The position numbers were made by a program, and so were the translations under genes. A stretch of 15,076 bases of DNA from Natronohydrobacter sp. Lineage in GTDB: Bacteria; Pseudomonadota; Alphaproteobacteria; Rhodobacterales; Rhodobacteraceae. Below, one piece after another: positions 1-5,692 of the stretch; the first letter of the stretch is position 1; every line of letters starts with the position of its first letter. Where the stretch lies: positions 1 through 15,076 of the forward strand of contig SKGU01000103.1 in assembly GCA_007117255.1 (NCBI GenBank), given 5' to 3'. The notes beneath the pieces were generated by a model. The model did no database searches and had not been told where the DNA came from. It worked only from the letters and a program-made list of their open reading frames with translations.

Positions 1-176
1 AGTTCATCCAGAACCTCTCTGACTCGCTGACGACTGGTATCGGCGCGATGGTTGATGCAGACATGGAAGCTGCATCTGCCCGTCTGCAGGCGCTGCAGGT
101 TCAGCAGCAGCTGGCCACACAGTCGCTGTCAATTGCGAACCAGGCGCCACAGAACATTCTGGCGCTCTTCCGCTGA
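1..176 (+). CDS. Flagellin, C-terminal fragment (5' end outside window)
   Basis: The open frame runs in from the left edge, with its first complete codon at base 3, and stops at TGA 174-176, giving 57 residues. The fragment is helical and Gln/Ala-rich (LQALQVQQQLATQSLSIANQ). It ends in NILALFR, which is the classic C-terminus of alphaproteobacterial flagellins: the D0 helix that polymerises in the filament core, followed by a hydrophobic tail ending in Arg. Flagellin is the secreted filament subunit. The flaF and flbT genes immediately downstream are flagellin regulators and usually sit next to a flagellin gene in this order, which supports the call. The start, central domain and promoter lie outside the window, so the paralogue cannot be identified. 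Confidence 0.9.
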   Translation, partial: FIQNLSDSLTTGIGAMVDADMEAASARLQALQVQQQLATQSLSIANQAPQNILALFR

Positions 177-185
177 GGCTGAGGA

Positions 186-212
186 CCTGAGCCCTGTAAA
201 ACGGGGCTCAGG
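186..212 (+). terminator. Strong hairpin after the flagellin stop codon
   Basis: CCTGAGCCC (186-194) is the exact reverse complement of GGGCTCAGG (204-212). A further T-G and G-C pair closes the stem to 11 bp around a 5-base A-rich loop (197-201). It starts 10 bases after the flagellin stop and ends about 38 bases before flaF. The base of the stem is not followed by a T-run, so it may be a partial terminator or a 3' stabiliser that uncouples abundant flagellin mRNA from flaF-flbT, rather than a simple intrinsic terminator. Confidence 0.6.
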
Positions 213-250
213 CCGCTTCCAGCTTCACATCTTCCATAAAGGGACTCAGA

Positions 251-628
251 ATGAACGCCCATTCCATGGCAGTTGCCGCCTATGGCAACCCGAACACTGC
301 GCAGAAAACCGGACGTTCGGCCGAATATGAAGTCATCGCCCGCATCACATGGCGGCTTCGAAAAGCTATCGACGGGGGCGCCGCCTCTTTCCCCGCGTTG
401 GCGGAAGCCATGACAGAGAACCGTCGCCTCTGGACCGAATTCGCGTCAGATCTAGCGCGATCAGAAAATCAACTGCCCGACAGTCTGAAAGTTCAGTTGC
501 TCAACCTTGCGCAATTTACCCTGATACATACCAATGCGGTGCTCGAAGGTCGCGCCGACGCTGATGTTCTGGTTGAGGTCAACACGGCGATCATGCGCGG
601 GCTGTCGGGCAAGGCGGATGTATCATGA
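251..628 (+). CDS. flaF: Flagellar biosynthesis regulator FlaF
   Basis: A 125-residue protein of the FlaF family, a small helical cytoplasmic protein found in alphaproteobacteria. From Caulobacter work, FlaF is needed for flagellin synthesis or secretion and acts against FlbT. The N-terminus (MNAHSMAVAAYGN) and the C-terminal VNTAIMRGLSG segment fit the family, and the length is normal. The chosen ATG lies about 6 bases after an AAAGGGA ribosome-binding site (238-244); a second in-frame Met at codon 6 has no better site. The stop codon overlaps the flbT start (ATGA, 625-628), indicating translational coupling. Position between flagellin and flbT is the usual order. Confidence 0.9.
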   Translation: MNAHSMAVAAYGNPNTAQKTGRSAEYEVIARITWRLRKAIDGGAASFPALAEAMTENRRLWTEFASDLARSENQLPDSLKVQLLNLAQFTLIHTNAVLEGRADADVLVEVNTAIMRGLSGKADVS

Positions 629-1029
629 CAGGGCTTGTCATCCGATTGGCCCCGCATGAACGTGTCTTGCTGAATGGTGCGGTCATTGAGAATGGGGATC
701 GTCGCGCAAGCCTATCGATCAAAACACCTCATGCGAACGTGCTGCGCCTACGTGATGCCATCCATCCAGAGCAAGCGAATACACCTGTAAAGCGAACCTG
801 CTATCTGGCACAACTTGTTCTGTCTGGTGACTCAAAAGCAGAAGATGTGAAAACTCCACTTCTACGCGCCATTGAGCAGCTCAGCCAGGTCTTCACGGAC
901 ATGGACAGCCGCGACATCCTGTCGACCGCATCTGAAACCGCTATGGATGGGGACTATTATCAAACCCTTAAATCCTTGCGATTGCTTTTGCCGAGAGAAC
1001 GGCGGCTGCTGGAGGCTCGAACACAATGA
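625..1029 (+). CDS. flbT: Flagellin mRNA regulator FlbT
   Basis: A 134-residue FlbT-family protein. The N-terminal half (PHERVLLNGAVIENGDRR, then ASLSIKTPHANVLRLRDAI) matches the conserved family core. In Caulobacter, FlbT binds the 5' untranslated region of flagellin mRNA and lowers its translation and stability until the hook-basal body is complete. That mechanism is family knowledge and cannot be seen here. The ATG overlaps the flaF stop and the TGA overlaps the start of the DUF1217 gene (both ATGA), so three genes form one tightly coupled unit. Length is typical of the family and nothing is missing. Confidence 0.9.
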   Translation: MTGLVIRLAPHERVLLNGAVIENGDRRASLSIKTPHANVLRLRDAIHPEQANTPVKRTCYLAQLVLSGDSKAEDVKTPLLRAIEQLSQVFTDMDSRDILSTASETAMDGDYYQTLKSLRLLLPRERRLLEARTQ

Positions 1030-1829
1030 GCTTTACGCCCATCATCCCGACCGCCGGGCTGGCTGGCTGGGCGTTTCTGAGCCGCACACGCCCACAGCAG
1101 GAGGCCAGCTTCAATTCAGCACCACAGCTGAACCGAGACGTGACTTACCTAAAGGAAACCCTGCCGAAAATAAATTCGCCAGACGATCTTGTTGGTAATC
1201 GAAGGATTCTACGAATCGCATTGAGCGCGTTCGGATTGCAGGACGATCTCGACAATCGAGCGTTCATTCGGAAGATCGTCGAAGATGGCACCAGTGAACG
1301 CGGCGCACTCGCCAATCGTTTGACGGATAAACGTTATCTCGCTTTCGCAGAGACTTTTTCATATCTTACAGAGCCTGGGGCTGTCTCGATACCTGACGGC
1401 CTGCTCGACCGTATCACCACCCAATTTCAACGGCGTCAGTTTGAAGTCGCCGTCGGTGAGCAAGACCAGAATATGCGGCTCGCGCTTTCATTGCAGCGCG
1501 AGATCCCCCAGATTGCAGAACAGTTCAAGACGCCGTCGGCGCAATGGTTTGCTGTACTGGGAAATCCGCCCCTGCGCGAGATCTTGCAGACAGGCCTGGG
1601 CTTTCCCAAGGAATTTGCGCGACTGGATATCGACAGCCAATCAACCCGAATGCGCGCGGCTGCTCAGAAACGTTTTGGCACATCAGACCTGACCGAACTG
1701 AGCACACCCGAAGGGCTTGAGAGAATTACCCGTCGTTTTCTTGCCATGTCGCAACTGCGCGAATCTCAAGAAACCATGAACGGTGCAGCAACAGCATTGA
1801 TCCTGCTCCAGTCGGCGCGCCGATCATAA
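1026..1829 (+). CDS. DUF1217 flagellar-associated protein
   Basis: A 267-residue protein that I recognise as a DUF1217 family member from its conserved pattern. This includes segments such as LKETLPKINSPDDLVGNR, LSAFGLQDDLDNRAFIRKI and DKRYLAFAETFSY, consistent with helical repeats. The protein is predicted soluble. An N-terminal hydrophobic patch (IIPTAGLAGWAFL) is too short and lacks the charge pattern of a clear signal peptide. DUF1217 genes occur in flagellar clusters of Rhodobacterales and Rhizobiales; the molecular role is not established as far as I know. Overlap with flbT (ATGA 1026-1029) puts it in the same transcript and argues for a flagellar function. An export-apparatus or rod/hook accessory role is possible but is inference. 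Confidence 0.8.
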   Translation: MSFTPIIPTAGLAGWAFLSRTRPQQEASFNSAPQLNRDVTYLKETLPKINSPDDLVGNRRILRIALSAFGLQDDLDNRAFIRKIVEDGTSERGALANRLTDKRYLAFAETFSYLTEPGAVSIPDGLLDRITTQFQRRQFEVAVGEQDQNMRLALSLQREIPQIAEQFKTPSAQWFAVLGNPPLREILQTGLGFPKEFARLDIDSQSTRMRAAAQKRFGTSDLTELSTPEGLERITRRFLAMSQLRESQETMNGAATALILLQSARRS

Positions 1830-1841
1830 GCGGCCCGAAGC

Positions 1842-1952
1842 ATGAATGCCTACTCCAATGCAGGCGGGACTGCATTGCCAATGGCCTCGCTTACAGGCCA
1901 AGCAGATCTATCGGACTTCATCACTGCGCGCGTCAACATCCAAGGCAATTGA
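1842..1952 (+). CDS. Possible 36-codon ORF after the DUF1217 gene
   Basis: ATG 1842 opens 36 codons to TGA 1950-1952 (starts MNAYSNAGGTALP, ends TARVNIQGN). It begins 13 bases after the DUF1217 stop on the same strand. I do not recognise the product. It has no good ribosome-binding site, and two hairpins lie inside it, so it may be chance or the remnant of a further flagellar gene cut short by the convergent aminotransferase gene. Its only support is position and an open frame. Confidence 0.15.
   Translation: MNAYSNAGGTALPMASLTGQADLSDFITARVNIQGN
1856..1900 (+). terminator. Two tandem hairpins at the end of the flagellar unit
   Basis: CAATGCAG (1856-1863) is the exact reverse complement of CTGCATTG (1870-1877) with a 6-base loop. 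TGGCCT (1882-1887) pairs with AGGCCA (1895-1900) around a 7-base loop. They lie 27-71 bases after the DUF1217 stop, before the convergent aminotransferase gene ends. No T-run follows, so intrinsic termination is only suggested by position and structure. Confidence 0.4.
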
Positions 1953-2005
1953 TGACCAGACGATCTGAGGCCGTGTTGCTTTCGGACCGCCGCATCAGAC
2001 GCGCC

Positions 2006-3109
2006 CTATTTCAGAGCCTGCAATGCTTGCGGGAGAAGCTCTTCCAGGAGCCGCATTTCTTCTCTGGGCCCAGTCGAAATGCGTATACAACGATCATGCG
2101 ACGCGACCATGGGCATACGTACGAACACATCGCGCGCCATCAGTTCTTTCAGCAAAGCGCGTGCAAAGTCGCCATCCCGGCCACAATCCACAGTCACGAA
2201 ATTGGTCGCGGACGGCAATGCATGCAAACCATTCTGAGCCGCTATATCAGCGATCTGTTTCCGCATGGCATATACATTTTCTTGAACATGCTGAAGCCAT
2301 GGCTGATCGTTCAACGCAGCCAAAGCCGCCGCCTGCGCGATCCTGCCAACCCCAAAATGGTTGCGAATGCGATCAAACATCGCGATCAGCGGAGCCGCCG
2401 CGATAGCATAGCCCACGCGCATCCCGGCCAGACCGTACAGTTTCGAAAAGGTGCGCATGCGGATGACGCGCGGGTCAGTCGGGATGATGTCTGGCGCAGT
2501 GCCAGCCGGGGCCGCATCAATGTAGGCTTCATCCAGCACCAGAAGCGCCCCTTCAGGTACGGCGTCGATCATGCGCTGAATGATACGCGCCGAATGCCAG
2601 CTGCCCATCGGATTGTCGGGATTGGAAAGGTAAATGAGTTTCGCGCCCGTCTCTTCCGCACGAATCAGCAGTGCTGCAGGGTCTTCATGCTCGTCGCGAT
2701 AGGGCAGTTTGTGCAACACCCCGCCAAATCCGGTAACGTGGTAGTTGAACGTGGGATAAGCACCATCTGACGTGACAACGACATCGCCTGGCGCGATCAA
2801 CAATCGGACCAGATTGCCAAGCAAACCGTCGATACCTTCGCCGACGATAATATGCTCGGCCCCTATCCCGTGATGCGCCGCCAATGCATTGCGAAGATCA
2901 TGAGCTTCGCTATCGCCATACATCCACGCCTCAGAGGCCGCAGCCTTGATCGCCATCACTGCTTGGGGCGAGGGGCCGAACCCGCTTTCATTCGCTCCAA
3001 GACGCGCCCGAAAACGGCGCCCAGATTGGCGCATATGCGATTCAGGCCCCACAAACGGAACGGTTGCAGGCAAAGCGCGAACGACGTCAGTATATCGTGG
3101 ATCGGACAT
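2006..3109 (-). CDS. HisC-fold PLP-dependent aminotransferase (fold type I)
   Basis: A 367-residue aminotransferase resembling histidinol-phosphate aminotransferases. Visible landmarks are RLGANESGFGPSP (about 36-48) near the N-terminus, SNPDNPMG (162-169) with Asn166 expected to contact the PLP ring oxygen, DEAYID (193-198) with Asp193 at the pyridine nitrogen, the Schiff-base Lys223 in TFSKLYGLAGMRVGYA, and Arg343 in CIRIS for the substrate carboxylate. The open frame extends upstream to 3331, but that part overlaps the photolyase gene and looks random. MSDPRYTDVV at 3109 is the natural start, although its ribosome-binding site is weak. It follows the photolyase stop by 37 bases, so it is probably cotranscribed. 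Substrate is uncertain: it could be a second HisC, an aromatic or other amino acid transaminase, or a cobalamin-type decarboxylase relative. No his genes are nearby. Confidence 0.85.
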   Translation of the reverse strand: MSDPRYTDVVRALPATVPFVGPESHMRQSGRRFRARLGANESGFGPSPQAVMAIKAAASEAWMYGDSEAHDLRNALAAHHGIGAEHIIVGEGIDGLLGNLVRLLIAPGDVVVTSDGAYPTFNYHVTGFGGVLHKLPYRDEHEDPAALLIRAEETGAKLIYLSNPDNPMGSWHSARIIQRMIDAVPEGALLVLDEAYIDAAPAGTAPDIIPTDPRVIRMRTFSKLYGLAGMRVGYAIAAAPLIAMFDRIRNHFGVGRIAQAAALAALNDQPWLQHVQENVYAMRKQIADIAAQNGLHALPSATNFVTVDCGRDGDFARALLKELMARDVFVRMPMVASHDRCIRISTGPREEMRLLEELLPQALQALK

Positions 3110-3146
3110 GCTTACTGGATAGGCGACAGCCGACTGCGCGACAAGC

Positions 3147-4673
3147 CTAGACTGTTTCGCCACGCTCCAATCTATCCAGAAAGGCATCCGCCTCTCGCAA
3201 CACTGTCTGGCAATGGCGGTCATCCATCTTGTCGAAGGTGCGATACATCTGCGCCATACGCGGGTTGCTCTGAAAACGTTCACGATGTCGGATAAGGAAA
3301 TACCAATAGAGCAGATTGAACGGGCAGGCATCAGGGCCGGTTTTATCCTTCACACGGTATCGGCAAGACTTGCAGTAATCCGACATCCGGTCGATATAGG
3401 CTCCTGAACTGACATAAGGCTTTGATGCCACAACCCCGCCATCCGCAAATTGCGACATGCCGATCACATTGGGGGCCTCGACCCATTCATAGGCATCGGC
3501 ATAGACGGCCAGATACCAGCGATGAACTTCGATTGGATCAACCCCGGCCAGCAGGGCAAAATTGCCGGTGATCATTAGCCGCTGAATGTGATGAGCGTAG
3601 GCCAAATCCTGCGTCTGACCAATGGCTTGCGCCATGCAATTCATATGTGTTTTTGCGCCCCAGTATACATTGGGCAATTTGCGTTGGTGGTTCAGAACAT
3701 TGTGGTTTGTATAGTCTGGGCCTTCTCGGAAATAGATACCCCGGACAAACTCACGCCAACCGATGATCTGCCGGATAAACCCTTCGACAGAGTTCAGCGG
3801 CGCGCGTCCTTGGTAATATGCGGCCTCTGCCTTCTTACAGATTTCCAATACACCTAGCAAACCAGCATTCAAGTAAAGTGCGATGACGGCATGGTAGAGA
3901 TAAGGGTCATCCTGCAGCATTGCATCTTGATAGGCCCCGAAATCCGGTAAGCCATGCGTGATGAAATGATCAAGTGCGTGCAAAGCGCCTGCGCGGTCGG
4001 TCTGATAGGGAAAAGGCCGCAACGCCCCAAAATTACCGCCAAACCGCGCCTCAACCAGATCGAGCACTTCGCCCAGCACATCATCGGCACGCGGCTTGGG
4101 GGGCTCTTCGCGAAACAAGTCGGACTTGGCCGGTTTGCGATTGTCGTGGTCAAAATTCCATTGGCCACCCTCAGGTTTGTCACCATCCATCAGAAGCCCG
4201 GTCTTCCGCCGCATCTCGCGATAGAAATACTCCATTCTCAGCGCCTTGCGCCCCTCTGCCCATTCCGAGAACTCGGCATGGGAACACAGGAAACGATCAT
4301 CGGGTAGAAGGGTCACATCAAGCGGGGTGTCGTGCAGCGCCTCGATCAGGCGAAATTCGCCCGGTTCTGTCGCCAGCACCTTTTCTGCGCCGTACTTCTC
4401 GGCATGGCGCAGCAATTCACCGGGGACGGAGCCTGCATTCTCTGGATCATCAAGCTTTGTATAGGCGACCGTCCATCCGTTTTCGCGCAGCTCGGATGCG
4501 AATTTGCGCATTGCCGTAAACAAAAATGCAATTTTCAGCGGGTGATGCGGGACATATTCGGCCTCACTTGCAACCTCAGCCATGACCACGACATCGCTGG
4601 CTTTGTCGGCCCTGCGCAACGCAGCGATTTCGGGCGAAAGCTGATCACCCAACACGAGTACCAGCTTTACCAT
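3147..4673 (-). CDS. Iron-sulfur bacterial cryptochrome / (6-4) photolyase (CryB/PhrB type)
   Basis: A 508-residue member of the deoxyribodipyrimidine photolyase-related (FeS-BCP) family, which uses light and FAD to repair (6-4) photoproducts; some members act as photoreceptors, such as CryB of Rhodobacter sphaeroides. The N-terminus (VKLVLVLGDQLS) starts the antenna-binding alpha/beta domain. Four cysteines, C346, C434, C437 and C450 (in HMNCMAQ, YCKSC and DACPF), match with a constant offset of four the [4Fe-4S] ligands of Agrobacterium PhrB (C350, C438, C441, C454, from memory). With the same offset, His361-His362 match the PhrB catalytic His pair, and Trp338 and Trp386 match its electron-transfer tryptophans. 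All key residues are present, so repair activity is plausible. The ATG at 4673 is preferred over an in-frame ATG at 4694 because it gives the standard family N-terminus; it overlaps the upstream gene's stop (ATGGTAA). Confidence 0.93.
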   Translation of the reverse strand: MVKLVLVLGDQLSPEIAALRRADKASDVVVMAEVASEAEYVPHHPLKIAFLFTAMRKFASELRENGWTVAYTKLDDPENAGSVPGELLRHAEKYGAEKVLATEPGEFRLIEALHDTPLDVTLLPDDRFLCSHAEFSEWAEGRKALRMEYFYREMRRKTGLLMDGDKPEGGQWNFDHDNRKPAKSDLFREEPPKPRADDVLGEVLDLVEARFGGNFGALRPFPYQTDRAGALHALDHFITHGLPDFGAYQDAMLQDDPYLYHAVIALYLNAGLLGVLEICKKAEAAYYQGRAPLNSVEGFIRQIIGWREFVRGIYFREGPDYTNHNVLNHQRKLPNVYWGAKTHMNCMAQAIGQTQDLAYAHHIQRLMITGNFALLAGVDPIEVHRWYLAVYADAYEWVEAPNVIGMSQFADGGVVASKPYVSSGAYIDRMSDYCKSCRYRVKDKTGPDACPFNLLYWYFLIRHRERFQSNPRMAQMYRTFDKMDDRHCQTVLREADAFLDRLERGETV

Positions 4674-5332
4674 GGCACGGGCTTTCCGGCCCAATCATAA
4701 CATTGGCCCGTTTGATCCGGGGTCAGCTCATCCATGACCCCAAGCAAATTGGCAGCAGCTTCTTCGGGTGAAACAGAGGGGTGACGGCCGAGGTATTTCT
4801 CGGTGAACCGTGTCGCCACAGTGCCCGGATGCAACGCCACGCAAACGGCTTGCCTGTGGGTCCGCCCCAATTCGATCGCTGCGCCCCGAATGATCTGGTT
4901 GAGCGCTGCCTTGGAAGCGCGGTAGCTGTGCCACCCACCGGCGCGGTTATCACCGATAGAGCCGACCCGTGCCGACAGCGCTGCAATTACGGCAGGGCTG
5001 TCCTTGGGCAAAAACGCCATGCAATGTTTGATCACCAATGCAGGACCGATGGTATTGAGCGCAAATTGCGCCGCCATCCCGTCCGCGGTGAGCTGCTTGA
5101 ACGCTTTCTCCGGCTGGTGGCCGTCGATTTCCAATGCGCCCGTTGCGATAATGATGCGCTGAAATGGCCCATCAAGCGCGGCTAGATGCTGCGCAATTGA
5201 TGCCTCTTGGGTCACATCCAGACCATCAGCGCTGCGCGACAAACCTGTGACCTGCCAGCCCCGTGCCGTCAGGCCCGCCGCAAGTGCGTGGCCAATTCCG
5301 CCAGAACTGCCGATGATCAATGCCCGTGTCAT
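4667..5332 (-). CDS. Short-chain dehydrogenase/reductase (SDR family)
   Basis: A 221-residue classical-type SDR. The nucleotide-binding loop GSSGGIG (8-14) directly follows the first strand (MTRALIIG). The catalytic residues appear as Ser120 (or Ser125), Tyr137 and Lys141 in YRASK, with Asn93 in the usual place. HPGTVATRF (168-176) follows, as in the csgA/C-factor-like branch. The usual NNAG motif is replaced by ATGALE (63-68). The frame is open to 5386, but Met at 5332 puts the Rossmann strand at the correct distance and follows a GGGGCAGG-like site. The product is an NAD(P)-dependent oxidoreductase of unknown substrate. It is the first gene of the group and its TAA overlaps the photolyase ATG, implying coupled translation. 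A flavin, pterin or stress-lipid substrate could be imagined but nothing in the sequence decides it. Confidence 0.88.
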   Translation of the reverse strand: MTRALIIGSSGGIGHALAAGLTARGWQVTGLSRSADGLDVTQEASIAQHLAALDGPFQRIIIATGALEIDGHQPEKAFKQLTADGMAAQFALNTIGPALVIKHCMAFLPKDSPAVIAALSARVGSIGDNRAGGWHSYRASKAALNQIIRGAAIELGRTHRQAVCVALHPGTVATRFTEKYLGRHPSVSPEEAAANLLGVMDELTPDQTGQCYDWAGKPVPW

Positions 5333-5400
5333 GCCTGCCCCATTCTCTGGCGTACTCCATTGATTGGTACAGTCGGCAGATAGCACTACATGACGTCAAG

Positions 5401-5613
5401 TCACGCCCGGACCAGCGCTTCTGCCCATTTCCGTGCAATGGGTCCGACCACCACAGCAAGAGGCACTGCGATCACCCAGGCAACCAGCCAGGCATAAAGC
5501 CAGCGCGTCGCAAAACCCGCATCGAAACCTGTATTCACGAAGGTGATGAAGCCCGACATGATGACGGACATCATCGTTCCCATCAGCAAACCTGTCACCA
5601 CGCGCAGTTTCAT
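5401..5613 (-). CDS. DUF2798 small inner-membrane protein
   Basis: A 70-residue protein with two predicted membrane helices (about 5-27 and 37-59) joined by a short loop (NTGFDAGFATRW), followed by a basic C-terminus. The first helix is Met- and Gly-rich (GLLMGTMMSVIMSGFITFVN), and the second ends in AVPLAVVVGPIARKW. This arrangement matches DUF2798, a family of two-helix proteins with no assigned function that often stand alone. An AAAAGGA site lies about 6 bases before the ATG. The gene follows ileS on the same strand after 79 bases, with a large inverted repeat in between, so it may be separately regulated. The SDR gene starts 68 bases beyond its stop. Confidence 0.8.
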   Translation of the reverse strand: MKLRVVTGLLMGTMMSVIMSGFITFVNTGFDAGFATRWLYAWLVAWVIAVPLAVVVGPIARKWAEALVRA

Positions 5614-5626
5614 GGCACATCCTTTT

Positions 5627-5672
5627 CCTGAAGCCAGATATAATCATATATTCGAATATATCTGGCTTCAGG
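5627..5672. repeat. Perfect 16-base inverted repeat between ileS and the DUF2798 gene
   Basis: CCTGAAGCCAGATATA (5627-5642) is the exact reverse complement of TATATCTGGCTTCAGG (5657-5672), with a 14-base centre. The 14-base palindrome TATATTCGAATATA (5647-5660) overlaps the inner part. The core is unusually AT-rich for this genome. It begins 20 bases past the ileS stop and ends beside the ribosome-binding site of the DUF2798 gene. Neither strand has a T-run after it. It could be an ileS terminator or 3' stabiliser, a structure affecting DUF2798 translation, or an operator for a dimeric repressor. Confidence 0.75.
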
Positions 5673-5692
5673 TCAGGAAGGTCAAGACCCGG

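Noticed and set aside
1949..2770. Long plus-strand open frame (273 codons) opposite the aminotransferase gene
   Set aside because: It is antisense to a gene with all catalytic motifs, has an odd His/Arg-rich composition and no recognisable domain. It is a by-product of codon bias in GC-rich DNA.
5333..5400. A stress sigma-factor (RpoE or RpoHII type) promoter upstream of the SDR-photolyase unit
   Set aside because: Rhodobacter photolyase genes are known to use such promoters, so I looked. Only a CTTGACG near the start of the minus-strand gap was found, with no matching -10 at correct spacing.
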